Below, piece by piece: positions 17,701 through 27,158 of a stretch of DNA of 49,328 bases. The stretch is taken from assembly GCA_028282005.1 (NCBI GenBank), contig JANQIV010000231.1:1-49328 (forward strand). The letters run 5' to 3'. The DNA is from Melioribacteraceae bacterium (lineage in GTDB: Bacteria > Bacteroidota > Ignavibacteria > Ignavibacteriales > Melioribacteraceae). A program made the position numbers and the translations under genes. The notes under the pieces were generated by a model that did not search any database, was not told the DNA's origin, and saw only the letters and a program-made list of their open reading frames with translations. The first letter of the stretch is position 1, and every line of letters starts with the position of its first letter.

Positions 17701-18303
17701 ATAAACTCTTTGGCATACAGCGAATTCGAAGAAGAAAAAGAGAGAATGGAATTTCTTCAAAAACAAAGGAATGATTTACTTGATTCAGAAAAAGACCTTG
17801 TTAAAACGATAAATGAAATAAATGAAACAGCGCAGGAATTATTCTCGACAACATTTGAAGAGATTAGAGAAAATTTTAAAAAGATATTCCAAACACTGTT
17901 TAATCCCGGCGATGAAGCGGATTTAACTCTTGAAGAAGAAAAGGACCCGCTTGAAGCAAAAATTGAAATTATGGCTAAACCGAAAGGCAAGCGCCCAACG
18001 TCAATTGAGCTTCTCTCGGGTGGTGAAAAAACATTAACGGCAACGGCTTTGCTGTTTGCGATTTATCTTGTTAAACCAAGCCCATTCTGTATTCTCGATG
18101 AAGTTGATGCACCGCTTGATGACGCAAATATTGACAGGTTCACAAGATTGATTAAAGAATTCAGCAAAGGCACACAGTTTATAATTGTAACACACAATAA
18201 AAGAACAATGGAATCGGGTACTAACCTTTATGGCGTTACAATGCAGGAAGAAGGTGTTTCCAAATTAGCAGCAGTTCAGTTTAACGAAGAGGTACATGTC
18301 TAA
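14716..18303 (+). CDS. smc: Chromosome segregation protein SMC
   Basis: A 1195-residue SMC ATPase that shapes and segregates the chromosome, normally with ScpA and ScpB, which are not in this window. The N-terminal head has Walker A GPNGCGKT (31-38). Two long coiled coils flank a hinge at about 500-660. The C-terminal head has the LLSGGEKT signature near 1099 and Walker B FCILDEVDAPLDD near 1124. The start codon is TTG at 14716, with AAAGGAAA 5 bases upstream and a normal SMC N-terminus (MYLSKLEIFGFKSFANKT). The stop overlaps the next ATG by one base (TAATG). Confidence 0.98.
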   Translation: MYLSKLEIFGFKSFANKTVINFTKGITGIVGPNGCGKTNIVDAIRWCLGEQKSSTLRSDKMENVIFNGTRTKKPMGMSEVSLTLVNDDNKLPTEYSEVTITRRIFRSSESEYLLNKNLCRLKDITNLFMDTGMGTNAYSVIELKMIETILNNKAEERRRMFEEAAGVNKYKLRRRLSLKKLEEVKSDLTRVNDIVSEVEKNVRSLERQAKKADKYNQYQTILREKEIDLSEREFALFTNSKKEMEESEITLKNSKSEIDKKSETIEERLDQVRNSVQDIERKLYEKRNDISQLNDKIYEKQKTISVSEERQNSLESNIEKYKNDIDDFQNQIIENDETIRSNERKIDEYSTSIDIKETQIENNSASIDSAKEEVNDKRTILNEQRESSLEVHKKLNEKENKLKNLQSTVDRAKSNVQKLNDKIQSTTNDIAKTVGYLEQLSVEKEEEEKKYKENEKFYNERQEEKEKLEKKLAELKERELKEKAALTNLKNKIDFLQTLLNNLEGVSKGSKSLIQNSEWTEKDKNLFADVGEADDKFKFALEAALVNVLNNILVDDIKDLNKAINHLNENELGKASFYLMESRSNGKVSLFERLMKFRIKRKIKKLEAEESFVNWASKSIKSDAKWKPYFKKVLFNTVIVKDFNSAIKLHSQYRDFDFVSLNGDLIKSNGEVVAGSTPQKDQTILGRKKDLEQLANEFPTVQERVDLTSKEIKETFNLISAIDLKSISEQSRIIQTDLNNIDKQISQMDFEKKKYDEEIEKAQNQIKEFVEEENSIYKDVEILQNEIEEEQSNKKEIDEKLAQAENNLKEFEQQHNKLVEDQNFAKVELERLKGSLENAHNSISSANQNIDSIKNNIQKRNNDIANAEREIESLNGKLDSLSDELEENTNAKDDLVAEATDIENELKSFKAEATNFETDLKTIRKQREELSEQIHNIDIKISEANFKLVNIKEHIKENYAIDINFKEFEDLGSFNFEERKTEVQQLKEKIKNLGPINSLAYSEFEEEKERMEFLQKQRNDLLDSEKDLVKTINEINETAQELFSTTFEEIRENFKKIFQTLFNPGDEADLTLEEEKDPLEAKIEIMAKPKGKRPTSIELLSGGEKTLTATALLFAIYLVKPSPFCILDEVDAPLDDANIDRFTRLIKEFSKGTQFIIVTHNKRTMESGTNLYGVTMQEEGVSKLAAVQFNEEVHV

Positions 18304-19031
18304 TGCTTGAAGTTCAGGAAAAGACTTTTAAGATATATGTTGACTTTGACGGCACGATTACCAAAACAGATGTTGGCGAAGCGATGTTTATTGAATTCGG
18401 TGATGAAGTTGAAGCAAATGATATTATTCAGCGCTGGATAAATAAAGAGATTACCTCAATTGAAACCTGGCAACTACTTTGCAAAACAGTTACAGATTTT
18501 GATAAAAATGCTTTTGATAGATTTCTTGACACAATGGAAATTGACCAAAGTTTTAAGGTGTTCGTTGGCTACTGCAAAGACAATAATTTTGAGATGTCAA
18601 TTTTAAGCGATGGATTAGATTACTACATTAACCGAATTTTGGAAAGAGAGAATTTAGGACACATAAAAAGATTTACAAATAGAGTGGATTTTATAGAAAA
18701 TAATTTAATTCCTTCGTTTGATTACACAGACGAAGAATGTGATAAGTGTGCGAATTGTAAAAGAAACCACATATTAGCTTCGTCGCATGATGAGGATTAT
18801 ACTATCTACATTGGCGATGGTTGGTCTGATACTTGTCCGGCACAGCATTGTGATTTTATTTTTGCAAAAAATTCACTTTTAAAATTCTGTGAAGAAAATA
18901 GAATTTCGTATTACCCTTTTAAAAACTTTGATGACGTTATACCGCGAATAGAAGATTTGAAAAAGAAGAAACGATTGAAGAAACGTCATCAAGCACAACT
19001 GAAAAGAAATGAAGCTTATATGCAAGGATAA
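18303..19031 (+). CDS. MtnX-like HAD-IB family phosphatase
   Basis: This 242-residue HAD phosphatase has the nucleophile motif VDFDGTITKTD (Asp14, Asp16), motif II SDGLDYYI and the acidic motif GDGWSDTC. A Cys cluster (CDKCANCKRNH) of the kind found in MtnX-like proteins lies in the cap region. The family includes the methionine-salvage phosphatase MtnX, but no other salvage gene is near, so the substrate is open. It overlaps smc by one base and is followed 4 bases later by a methyltransferase-like gene, so it is probably co-transcribed. The C-terminus is very basic (KKKRLKKRHQ). Confidence 0.85.
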   Translation: MLEVQEKTFKIYVDFDGTITKTDVGEAMFIEFGDEVEANDIIQRWINKEITSIETWQLLCKTVTDFDKNAFDRFLDTMEIDQSFKVFVGYCKDNNFEMSILSDGLDYYINRILERENLGHIKRFTNRVDFIENNLIPSFDYTDEECDKCANCKRNHILASSHDEDYTIYIGDGWSDTCPAQHCDFIFAKNSLLKFCEENRISYYPFKNFDDVIPRIEDLKKKKRLKKRHQAQLKRNEAYMQG

Positions 19032-19035
19032 CTAA

Positions 19036-19620
19036 ATGAAAAATTTTGCAACAAAGATTTTTAATTATAGAAGCTATACACCAATCCCTTTTTTAATATT
19101 GATGTTAATATTTCAGCAAGCATCCGCGATAAGTTTAATAATTGGGTTCGCGATGGCATTATGTGGTGAACTGATTAGGCTGTGGGGTGTATGCTACGCA
19201 GGAAGTGAAACCAGAACAACAGGAAAAGTTGGCGGTGTTTTTTTGGTAATTAGCGGTCCTTTTGCTTATGTAAGAAATCCGTTATACGTTGGAAACATAA
19301 CTATGTATTTGGGGATCGGGATTATGTCAATGGCATTGTATCCCTATTTGCAGTTGGCTGCTTTGTTTTTCTTTTACTGGCAGTACAGCGTTATAATTTT
19401 AGAGGAAGAAAATTATTTACGTAAAACGTTCGGTGCTGATTACGAAGATTACTTTAATAATGTTCCTAGGCTCGTTCCCCGTTTAACACCGTACAAAAAC
19501 GACAAAGTTGAACAGCCACCATTTAAGCTTGACGCAGGCTTAAGATCAGAACGCAGGACACTACAGGCTTTTTCATCTGTCACAATAATTTTGGTTGTAC
19601 TATATCTATTGGGAGTTTAG
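19036..19620 (+). CDS. ICMT/PEMT-like membrane methyltransferase
   Basis: A 194-residue integral membrane protein of the isoprenylcysteine carboxyl methyltransferase / phospholipid methyltransferase type. Hydrophobic helices fill about 15-60, 70-125 and the C-terminus. The SAM-binding pattern is visible as GPFAYVRNPLYVGN followed by EEENYLRKTFGADYEDYFNNVPRL. The methyl acceptor in bacteria is generally unknown. Its TAG stop shares a G with the GTG start of lpxB, so it probably belongs to the lipid A operon and may act on a membrane lipid. That assignment is inferred from position. Confidence 0.85.
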   Translation: MKNFATKIFNYRSYTPIPFLILMLIFQQASAISLIIGFAMALCGELIRLWGVCYAGSETRTTGKVGGVFLVISGPFAYVRNPLYVGNITMYLGIGIMSMALYPYLQLAALFFFYWQYSVIILEEENYLRKTFGADYEDYFNNVPRLVPRLTPYKNDKVEQPPFKLDAGLRSERRTLQAFSSVTIILVVLYLLGV

Positions 19621-20756
19621 TGGCAAAAAGAATTATGATAATTGCCGGAGAAGCTTCGGGTGATTTGCACGGTGCTTCGCTGATAAAAGAAATCAAAAAT
19701 TCGGACAACAGCGTTGAGATATATGGAATCGGTGGAGACAAAATGATCGAAGCCGGAATGAATCCGGAATACCATATTAAGAAAATGGCATTTCTCGGAT
19801 TTATTGAAGTGATAAGACATATTCCGTTTATAAAAAAAGTACAGAGACGATTGCTTAAAGTTGTAAAAGAAAAGAACATTGAAACTATCGTACTAATTGA
19901 CTATCCCGGTTTCAATTTGAGTATTGCAAAAAAGTTAAAGAAACTGAATAAAAAATTGGTCTATTACATTTCACCGCAAATATGGGCTTGGGGACGAGGC
20001 CGGATAAATAAGATCAAACAATTGATCGATAAAATGCTTGTGATCTTCCCTTTTGAAAATGAAATGTACAGAAATGCCGGTATTGACTCGGAATACGTTG
20101 GGCATCCTTTGGTAGATCGAATTAGTAATTATCAGTTTCAATCAAAAGAAGAGTTCTTTGAAAACTTTGATCTCAAAAAAGACAAAGAGATTTTGCTTTT
20201 AATGCCCGGCAGCAGAAAACAGGAAATAGCGAAGATTTTTCCAGAGTGCATTAAAGCAGCAGATGAATTATCAAAAGAATTTAATCTGCAAACAGTTGTT
20301 GCTTGTTCGGAACATTTTAATGAAAGTATTTTTGATGAATATAAAAATGAGTACTCATTCAAAATCATTAAAAACAAAAATTATGATTTGTTGAAACACT
20401 CACGTTTTGGAATAATTAAGTCAGGTACATCGACTATAGAAGCAGGAATGTTTCAATTGCCGTTTATTGTTGTTTACAAGACAAGTAGGCTGACTTACTT
20501 AATTGGTAAGTCGTTGATAAAAGTTAATAACATAGCTATGGCAAATATCGTAGCCGGAGAAACAATTGTCACCGAGCTAATTCAGGATGACGTAAATGAA
20601 CAAAAAATTGTTTCCGAATGTAAAAGAATCTTGAGCGACGAGTTGTTGTTGGATTCAATAAAAAATAAACTTGGAATTATAAAAGAGAAATTACGAGGTG
20701 GTAATTCCTCAAAAAAAGCAGCTGAAATTATTCTGAATATTCTCTATGAAGCTTAA
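19620..20756 (+). CDS. lpxB: Lipid-A-disaccharide synthase
   Basis: LpxB joins UDP-2,3-diacylglucosamine and lipid X to make the lipid A disaccharide at the inner membrane. The 378-residue length is normal. The N-terminal GEASGD motif (10-15), VLIDYPGFN, SPQIWAWG and VGHPL segments are typical. Translation starts at GTG inside the TAG stop of the methyltransferase gene. The 3' end overlaps the DUF374 acyltransferase gene by 11 bases, so the block icmt-lpxB-DUF374-lpxK looks translationally coupled. Confidence 0.97.
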   Translation: MAKRIMIIAGEASGDLHGASLIKEIKNSDNSVEIYGIGGDKMIEAGMNPEYHIKKMAFLGFIEVIRHIPFIKKVQRRLLKVVKEKNIETIVLIDYPGFNLSIAKKLKKLNKKLVYYISPQIWAWGRGRINKIKQLIDKMLVIFPFENEMYRNAGIDSEYVGHPLVDRISNYQFQSKEEFFENFDLKKDKEILLLMPGSRKQEIAKIFPECIKAADELSKEFNLQTVVACSEHFNESIFDEYKNEYSFKIIKNKNYDLLKHSRFGIIKSGTSTIEAGMFQLPFIVVYKTSRLTYLIGKSLIKVNNIAMANIVAGETIVTELIQDDVNEQKIVSECKRILSDELLLDSIKNKLGIIKEKLRGGNSSKKAAEIILNILYEA

Positions 20757-21405
20757 AGAAGTCAAACGAAATATTTTGCGGTTCATCGGTAACAGATTCT
20801 TGTATTACTTGATTTCTTTGCTTTGCAAGACAATGAAAATTGTCAAAATAAATGAAGAGCCAGTTTTAAAACTGGAAGAAAAAAATAAGAATTATGTTTT
20901 TGCTTTTTGGCACGGGAAGATGTTAATCCCTTGGTATATAAATAGAAAAAAGAATTTTGCAGCACTAGTAAGCAGAAGTAAAGACGGAGATATTTTAGCA
21001 AACTTGTTAAGAAAATGGAAATACGATGTATCCCGAGGGTCAAGCCACTCGGGTGGAAAAGAAGCACTGGATCAGATTTTATCAAAAGCTGATAGCGGCA
21101 GAAATATTTCAATTACACCGGATGGGCCGACAGGGCCAATATACAAAATGAAAGCCGGTGCGGTTATTACAGCTAAGAAAAGTCAAATACCGCTTGTGCT
21201 GTGCGGAGTTTTTAACAGCAGAAAATATGTTTTGAAAAGTTGGGATAAATTTGAGATCCCAAAAGCGTTTTCAAAATCTGTTCTTGTTTTTTCTGATCTA
21301 ATTTACATAGATAAAGATTTGTCTTATGAAAAGACAACAAATAAAATTGATGAATGCGAAAACAGATTGATTGCATTAGAAAAGGAAGCTGAAAAGTATT
21401 GTTAA
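20746..21405 (+). CDS. DUF374 lysophospholipid acyltransferase-family protein
   Basis: This 219-residue protein is of the DUF374 type, a branch of the LPLAT acyltransferases. The segments FAFWHGKMLIPWY, SRSKDGDILA, RGSSHSGGKEAL and ITPDGPTGPIYKMKAG are the family hallmarks. The classical HX4D acyltransferase motif is not present as such; the family is generally annotated in lipid A or Kdo-lipid acylation. It overlaps lpxB by 11 and lpxK by 7 bases. In this context it may be the late acyltransferase of lipid A, which is inferred. Confidence 0.9.
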   Translation: MKLKEVKRNILRFIGNRFLYYLISLLCKTMKIVKINEEPVLKLEEKNKNYVFAFWHGKMLIPWYINRKKNFAALVSRSKDGDILANLLRKWKYDVSRGSSHSGGKEALDQILSKADSGRNISITPDGPTGPIYKMKAGAVITAKKSQIPLVLCGVFNSRKYVLKSWDKFEIPKAFSKSVLVFSDLIYIDKDLSYEKTTNKIDECENRLIALEKEAEKYC

Positions 21406-22448
21406 AATTTTTGAGAATAATATTATCACCGACAGTATTTCTTTATAAGGCAATTATCGATATGAGAAATTACTTTTTTGACAAAGGCATTTTCAAAACA
21501 ACAAAAGTTGATGCGAAAGTGATTTCTATTGGTAATTTAACTGTAGGAGGCTCCGGCAAAACCCCTGCTGTTATTGCCATTACAAAGCTATTAAAGAAAA
21601 TGGGTAAAAATCCCGGAATACTTTCACGCGGATATGGAAGAAATACTAAGGGTTATTTGTTAGTTTCAAATGAAAAGAGGATTCTAACTTCGGTAGATAG
21701 AAGTAGTGACGAAATGTTTATGGCTGCTTCGGACTGCAATGTGCCGTCTGCTGTTTGTGAAAGAAGAGTAGAAGGAGCAAAAAAGTTTTTGAAAGATGTC
21801 AGCGTTGATTCAATTGTACTCGACGATGCTTATCAACACAGATGGATTGACAGAGATTTAAATATACTTATGATGGACCAAAGATTTTTGCATCAGACAG
21901 GAAGTATCAGGCAAAAGCCGCTTCCTCTAGGAAATATGCGTGAGAGCTTTGCTTCAATTGACAGAGCAGATGTGGTTGTTATTAACAGAAAGTTTAACAA
22001 TAAAAGAGAGCTCCCGGAAAAACTAAAAAGATATTTTCACGGGAAAAAGATAATTCACGGTTATTACAAAACTGCCGGTATTTATGATGTAAAGACAAAC
22101 GAACATTTTGAAATTAACGAATTTGAAGGACAAAAAAGTTTGATAGTTTGCGGCATCGCCAGACCCTTTTCTTTCTTAAAAGTATTGGAAGAAAACAGAA
22201 TAAACTTTAGCAACAAACTATTGTTTAGAGATCATCAAAAGTATGGTAACAAAGAAGTTCAATTAATCAGAAAGCAATTCTACAGTACAAACTCCCATTC
22301 CGTATTAACTACTCAAAAGGATGCGGTAAAGCTTTCTAAATTCTCCAAAGAACTTGACGACATTGATATTTATTATCTCAAAATAGAAATAGAATTTGAG
22401 GAATCAGAAGAATTTAAAAAACAAATTACACGCATTTATGAACAATAA
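21399..22448 (+). CDS. lpxK: Tetraacyldisaccharide 4'-kinase
   Basis: LpxK phosphorylates the 4' position of the lipid A disaccharide at the inner membrane. The 349-residue product has an N-terminal membrane-associated segment (about 1-25) and Walker A GGSGKT (50-55) in [12 protein letters not shown]. The SRGYGR and VLDDAYQHR motifs follow. Translation starts at TTG (21399), overlapping the previous stop; the resulting N-terminus [17 protein letters not shown] is typical. Sixteen bases separate its stop from the ppdK start. Confidence 0.95.
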   Translation: MLKFLRIILSPTVFLYKAIIDMRNYFFDKGIFKTTKVDAKVISIGNLTVGGSGKTPAVIAITKLLKKMGKNPGILSRGYGRNTKGYLLVSNEKRILTSVDRSSDEMFMAASDCNVPSAVCERRVEGAKKFLKDVSVDSIVLDDAYQHRWIDRDLNILMMDQRFLHQTGSIRQKPLPLGNMRESFASIDRADVVVINRKFNNKRELPEKLKRYFHGKKIIHGYYKTAGIYDVKTNEHFEINEFEGQKSLIVCGIARPFSFLKVLEENRINFSNKLLFRDHQKYGNKEVQLIRKQFYSTNSHSVLTTQKDAVKLSKFSKELDDIDIYYLKIEIEFEESEEFKKQITRIYEQ

Positions 22449-22464
22449 AAAACGGAGGACATTA

Positions 22465-25293
22465 ATGGCTAAAAAAGCTCCAAAGTATGTTTACTTTTTC
22501 GGCGGTAAAAAGGCCGACGGAAAAGCTGGAATGAAAGAACTGTTAGGTGGTAAAGGTGCTAACCTTGCTGAAATGGTTAACATCGGTTTACCAGTGCCTG
22601 CTGGTTTTACTATCACTACTGACGTTTGTACTTATTACTATAACAACAAGAAAAAGTATCCGAAAGAATTAAAGGATCAAGTTCTTAAATCATTGGCGAA
22701 AGTAGAAAAAGAAATGGGCGCTAAATTTGGCGACAAAAAGAATCCATTACTTTTATCTGTAAGAAGTGGCGCTCGTGCGTCAATGCCAGGTATGATGGAT
22801 ACAATCTTGAACTTAGGATTAAACGATGAAACTGTTCAAGCATTAATTGAAAAAACAGGTAATCCAAGATTCGCTTACGATTCATACAGAAGATTCGTAA
22901 CAATGTATGGTGACGTTGTTTTAGGCTTGCAGCCGGAAAGTGAAGAAGAAAGAGATCCTTTTGAAGAAATTCTTGAAAAGAAAAAAGAAGCTAAAGGCGT
23001 TACTCTTGATACTGAATTAACAGCAGAAGATTTGAAAGAATTAGTTGCTGAATTCAAAGCTGCAATCAAAGAAAAGAAAGGTATCAAATTCCCTGAAAAC
23101 CCAATGGACCAATTATGGGGAGCTGTTGGTGCAGTATTTAGTTCTTGGATGAATGAAAGAGCAATTGTTTACAGAAAATTGAATGCCATTCCTGCTGAAT
23201 GGGGTACTGCTGTTAACGTACAATCTATGGTATATGGTAACATGGGCGAAGATTCTGGTACAGGTGTTGCATTTACACGCGATCCTGCCACAGGTGAAAA
23301 TGTTTTCTACGGCGAATATTTATTCAACGCTCAAGGTGAAGACGTTGTTGCCGGTACAAGAACCCCTTTACCTATTTCTGATCTTAAAAAAGATAACGCA
23401 AAATTATATAAAGAATTAGACAACATTCGTCTAAAATTAGAAAAACATTATCACGATATGTTGGATGTTGAGTTTACAATTCAGCAAGGCAAACTTTGGA
23501 TGCTTCAATGTAGAGTCGGTAAAAGAACAGGTTTCGCTGCTGTGAAAATGGCAGTTGATATGGTTAGACAAAGATTGATTTCTCGCGAAGAAGCTTTGAT
23601 GAGAATTGACCCTGACCAATTAAACCAATTGCTAAGACCTATTTTCGATTCAAAAGAAAAATCTGCGGCAATCAAAGGTGGTAAATTATTAGCTAAAGGC
23701 TTGAATGCCGGTCCCGGTGCTGCTTCAGGTAAAGTAGCTTTTACAGCTAGTGATGCTCAAGCGATGGCTGCAAAAGGTGATTCAGTTATTCTTGTTAGAA
23801 TTGAAACATCACCTGAAGACATCAAAGGTATGAACGCTTCGGAAGGCATTTTAACTGCTCGTGGCGGTATGACTTCACATGCTGCATTAGTTGCACGTCA
23901 AATGGGTAAGGTTTGTGTTGCTGGCTGCGGCGAATTATTGATCGACTACGTTAAAGGCACTATGAAAGTCGAAGGTAAAGATTTCGTCATCAAAAAAGGT
24001 GATTATTTATCAATTGATGGAACAACAGGTGAAGTTATTGTTGGTGAAATCCACACAAAACCATCTGAAGTTATCCAGGTGTTGATTACAAAAGAATTAG
24101 ATCCGAAAAAATCAGATGTTTACAAAACTTACAAAGATTTGATGACATGGGCTGACAAAGCTAGAACAATGAAAGTAAGAACAAACGCTGATCAGCCTGA
24201 TCAATCATCAAATGCTATTGCATTTGGCGCTGAAGGTATCGGTCTTTGCCGTACAGAGCATATGTTCTTCGGCGGCGACAGAATTTTAGCTGTACGCGAA
24301 ATGATTCTTTCAGACACAGAAGAAGACAGAAAAGCTGCATTGGCTAAATTACTTCCTCATCAAAGAGCTGACTTTGCAGGTATCTTCCAAGTTATGAAAG
24401 GCAAGCCTGTTACAGTTCGTACTTTAGATCCGCCATTGCACGAATTCTTACCTCACGAAGCTAATGAAATTAAAGAAGTTGCTGATGCGTTAAACGTACC
24501 TGTTAAAAAAATCAAAGATAAAATCGAAGCATTGCATGAATTCAATCCAATGTTAGGTTTCAGAGGATGTCGTTTAGGTGTATCTTATCCTGAAATTACA
24601 GAAATGCAAGCTAGAGCTATCTTTGAGGCTGCAGTTGATACTGCTAAAAAAGGCATAAAAGTATTTCCTGAAATCATGATTCCTTTAGTTGGTACCGTTA
24701 AAGAATTGAAACTACAAGAAGAAATTGTAAGAAACGTTGCTAAAGATGTATTCAAAGAAAAAGGTAAAAAAGTCAATTACCTTGTTGGAACAATGATTGA
24801 ATTACCTCGCGCTGCGTTGACCGCTGATGAAATCGCAGAAGTTGCAGAATTCTTCTCATTCGGTACAAACGACTTAACTCAAACAACATTTGGTTTATCA
24901 CGTGACGATGCAGGTTCATTCTTGCCTAGTTACGTTGAAAGAGAAATCTTACCAGCTGATCCATTTGAAAAGATAGACCAAGGTGGTGTTGGCCAATTAG
25001 TTGAAATGGGTACACAAAAAGGCCGTGCTACAAGAGACGGAATGAAAATAGGTATCTGCGGCGAGCATGGTGGTGAACCATCATCAGTTGAATTCTGTCA
25101 CAGAACTGGTTTAGATTATGTTAGCTGTTCTCCATTTAGAGTGCCGATAGCTAGATTAGCTGCTGCACGTGCTGCTGTTAGGGAACAATTAGCAAAAAAA
25201 CCTGTTAAGAAAACTGTTGCTACAAAAAAGACAACTGCTAAAAAAACTACAGTTAAAAAAACAGCAACAAAAAAAGTAAGCAAGAAAAAGTAA
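22465..25293 (+). CDS. ppdK: Pyruvate, phosphate dikinase with lysine-rich C-terminal tail
   Basis: PPDK interconverts pyruvate, ATP and phosphate with phosphoenolpyruvate, AMP and diphosphate. The ATP-grasp domain is N-terminal ([28 protein letters not shown]). The swivelling domain has the phosphohistidine motif [12 protein letters not shown]. The C-terminal barrel has [10 protein letters not shown] with the conserved Cys soon after. I chose ATG 22465 (942 residues) because GGAGG stands 6 bases upstream; the longer frame back to 22396 overlaps lpxK. Residues 911-942 form an extra Lys/Thr tail ([12 protein letters not shown] and similar) past the usual PPDK end, like histone-H1-type tails. 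Codon use is that of a highly expressed gene. Confidence 0.97.
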   Translation: MAKKAPKYVYFFGGKKADGKAGMKELLGGKGANLAEMVNIGLPVPAGFTITTDVCTYYYNNKKKYPKELKDQVLKSLAKVEKEMGAKFGDKKNPLLLSVRSGARASMPGMMDTILNLGLNDETVQALIEKTGNPRFAYDSYRRFVTMYGDVVLGLQPESEEERDPFEEILEKKKEAKGVTLDTELTAEDLKELVAEFKAAIKEKKGIKFPENPMDQLWGAVGAVFSSWMNERAIVYRKLNAIPAEWGTAVNVQSMVYGNMGEDSGTGVAFTRDPATGENVFYGEYLFNAQGEDVVAGTRTPLPISDLKKDNAKLYKELDNIRLKLEKHYHDMLDVEFTIQQGKLWMLQCRVGKRTGFAAVKMAVDMVRQRLISREEALMRIDPDQLNQLLRPIFDSKEKSAAIKGGKLLAKGLNAGPGAASGKVAFTASDAQAMAAKGDSVILVRIETSPEDIKGMNASEGILTARGGMTSHAALVARQMGKVCVAGCGELLIDYVKGTMKVEGKDFVIKKGDYLSIDGTTGEVIVGEIHTKPSEVIQVLITKELDPKKSDVYKTYKDLMTWADKARTMKVRTNADQPDQSSNAIAFGAEGIGLCRTEHMFFGGDRILAVREMILSDTEEDRKAALAKLLPHQRADFAGIFQVMKGKPVTVRTLDPPLHEFLPHEANEIKEVADALNVPVKKIKDKIEALHEFNPMLGFRGCRLGVSYPEITEMQARAIFEAAVDTAKKGIKVFPEIMIPLVGTVKELKLQEEIVRNVAKDVFKEKGKKVNYLVGTMIELPRAALTADEIAEVAEFFSFGTNDLTQTTFGLSRDDAGSFLPSYVEREILPADPFEKIDQGGVGQLVEMGTQKGRATRDGMKIGICGEHGGEPSSVEFCHRTGLDYVSCSPFRVPIARLAAARAAVREQLAKKPVKKTVATKKTTAKKTTVKKTATKKVSKKK

Positions 25294-25306
25294 GATAGTA
25301 AATAGA

Positions 25307-25338
25307 GAGCGGCGGATGGTATTCCGTCGCTCATTTTA
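25307..25338 (+). terminator. Putative terminator after ppdK
   Basis: GAGCGGCGGA (25307-25316) and TCCGTCGCTC (25323-25332) form a 10-bp stem with one G-T pair and a 6-nt loop, followed by ATTTTAG. It lies 14 bases past the ppdK stop. It should separate the ppdK transcript from queA. Confidence 0.65.
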
Positions 25339-25364
25339 GTTGTAACAGATGAGAGAGGAAATAA

Positions 25365-26402
25365 ATGAAATTATCTGATTTTAGATATAAACTTCCTAAA
25401 ACTGCTATTGCTAAATTTCCGGCAGAACCAAGAGACAGTGCAAAAATGATTGTCCTCGACAGAGAGAAACAAGCAATTGAGCACAAGACTTTCTCTGATC
25501 TACCGGATTATGTTTCCAAAGGCGATGTTATTGTTGTGAACGAAACAAAAGTGATGCAGGCAAGATTGTATGGTCAGAAGGAAAGAACGAATGCGAAAAT
25601 AGAAGTCTTTGTTTTAAGAGAATTAAACAGAGAAGAAAATATTTGGGATGTGATTGTTGATCCCGCAAGAAAAGTAAGAATAGGAAACAGAATTTATTTT
25701 AACGACAAACTATGGTGTGAAGTAATTGATAATACAACTTCAAGAGGTAGAACTGTCAGATTTAATGAAGATGCAGGTGATATTTTTAAAGCGATTGAAA
25801 ACATTGGTCAAACACCATTACCACCTTACATTAAAAGAGATACTATTCCTGAGGACAAAGATAATTATCAAACAATATTTGCAGAGTTTGATGGCTCAGT
25901 TGCTGCACCAACAGCCGGATTGCACTTTACACCTGACTTAGTTAAAAAGCTGAAGAAAAAAGGTGTTAAGTTTGCAAATGTTTTACTTCATATCGGCTTG
26001 GGCACTTTCAGAGCAGTAGAAGTTGAAGACTTAACAAAACACAAAATGGATTCTGAATATTTTGAAATTACTCAAGATTCCGCAGATATTATTAACAAAG
26101 CATTAACTACAAAAAAGAAAGTTATCTCTGTTGGTACTAGTACAACTAGAGCTTTGGAAAGCAGTGTTACTGCTGAAGGTTTTGTTAAATCTAATTTCGG
26201 TTGGACAGATAAATTTATCTTCCCACCTTATGAATTTAAGATCGCAAAAAGATTAATAACCAATTTCCATCAGCCTGAATCTACTCTTTTAATGCTCGCT
26301 GCTGCATTTGCTGATTACGACTTTCTAATGAAGTCCTATAAAAAAGCAATGAAAGAAAATTATAGATTCCTTAGTTATGGCGATGCGATGATGATCTTAT
26401 AA
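25365..26402 (+). CDS. queA: tRNA preQ1(34) S-adenosylmethionine ribosyltransferase-isomerase
   Basis: QueA makes epoxyqueuosine in the tRNA wobble position by moving the ribosyl part of SAM to preQ1. The 345-residue length is normal. Recognisable segments are the N-terminal FRYKLPKTAIAKFPAEPRDSAKM, the VNETKVMQARLYG strand, the PTAGLHFTP motif and the C-terminal NFHQPESTLLML. An AGAGAGGAAA ribosome binding site precedes the ATG. ispD starts one base after its stop, so the two are likely co-transcribed. Confidence 0.98.
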   Translation: MKLSDFRYKLPKTAIAKFPAEPRDSAKMIVLDREKQAIEHKTFSDLPDYVSKGDVIVVNETKVMQARLYGQKERTNAKIEVFVLRELNREENIWDVIVDPARKVRIGNRIYFNDKLWCEVIDNTTSRGRTVRFNEDAGDIFKAIENIGQTPLPPYIKRDTIPEDKDNYQTIFAEFDGSVAAPTAGLHFTPDLVKKLKKKGVKFANVLLHIGLGTFRAVEVEDLTKHKMDSEYFEITQDSADIINKALTTKKKVISVGTSTTRALESSVTAEGFVKSNFGWTDKFIFPPYEFKIAKRLITNFHQPESTLLMLAAAFADYDFLMKSYKKAMKENYRFLSYGDAMMIL

Positions 26403-26403
26403 A

Positions 26404-27084
26404 ATGAAAACGTATGCGATTATTCCTTCAGGTGGAGATAGCAAAAGGTTCGGAGGAGAAACTCCGAAACAGTACTTAAAAGTTAACGGCAAAGAACTTC
26501 TAGTTTATACGTTAGAAGTGTTTCAGCATTGTGAATTAATTGATGAAATAATTATTGCCGCTAAAGAAAGCTACTTCGATTTGATAAATGAGCTGAAGGA
26601 AAAGCATAACATAGATAAATTAGAAAAGTTGATAGAAGGAGGAGCTACTAGGCAAGCTTCAGTTGCCAACGCCCTCTTTTCTATTAATAATCCAAACGAA
26701 AATGATTTAGTAGCAGTCCACGATGCTGCCCGCCCTTTGCTTTCACAAAAAGTTTTAACCGACTCTATAAATTCTGCAAAAAAATTCGATAGTGTTGTAG
26801 TAGCAATTACTGCAAGGGATACTTTGTTAAAAGGAAATGATTTTGTTGATGATTATGTTGATAGGTCAAATATTTGGTATGCACAAACTCCGCAGGTATT
26901 TAAGTATCATATCATCAATCAATCAATGGAAAAAGCAATCGACGAAAACTTTACAGGTACTGATGAATCAATGCTGGTAAACAAAGCAGGTTATAAAGTA
27001 AAGTTTGTGAAAGGTGAATCAACCAACTTCAAAATAACAACTCAGGATGATATTACCTTATTTGCATCCTTAATACAAAGGTAA
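26404..27084 (+). CDS. ispD: 2-C-methyl-D-erythritol 4-phosphate cytidylyltransferase
   Basis: IspD makes CDP-methylerythritol in the non-mevalonate isoprenoid pathway. The 226-residue protein has the nucleotide loop in the form IPSGGDSKRF followed by TPKQYL. VHDAARPL, ARDTL and TGTDESMLV motifs and the GESTNFKITTQDDI end follow. The loop differs from the usual PAAGxGxRMG by Ser-Gly for Ala-Ala and Ser for the second Gly, but the Arg is kept. It lies one base after queA. Confidence 0.94.
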   Translation: MKTYAIIPSGGDSKRFGGETPKQYLKVNGKELLVYTLEVFQHCELIDEIIIAAKESYFDLINELKEKHNIDKLEKLIEGGATRQASVANALFSINNPNENDLVAVHDAARPLLSQKVLTDSINSAKKFDSVVVAITARDTLLKGNDFVDDYVDRSNIWYAQTPQVFKYHIINQSMEKAIDENFTGTDESMLVNKAGYKVKFVKGESTNFKITTQDDITLFASLIQR

Positions 27085-27158
27085 CTTTGTAATTAATGAC
27101 ATTGTATATTATTTTAAAAATACATAACTTTGTGGACTTTTGAGTGGAGTCTGATTGT

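Noticed and set aside
22396-22464. In-frame extension of ppdK upstream of 22465
   Set aside because: It overlaps the end of lpxK, its residues do not resemble a PPDK start, and GGAGG fits the ATG at 22465.
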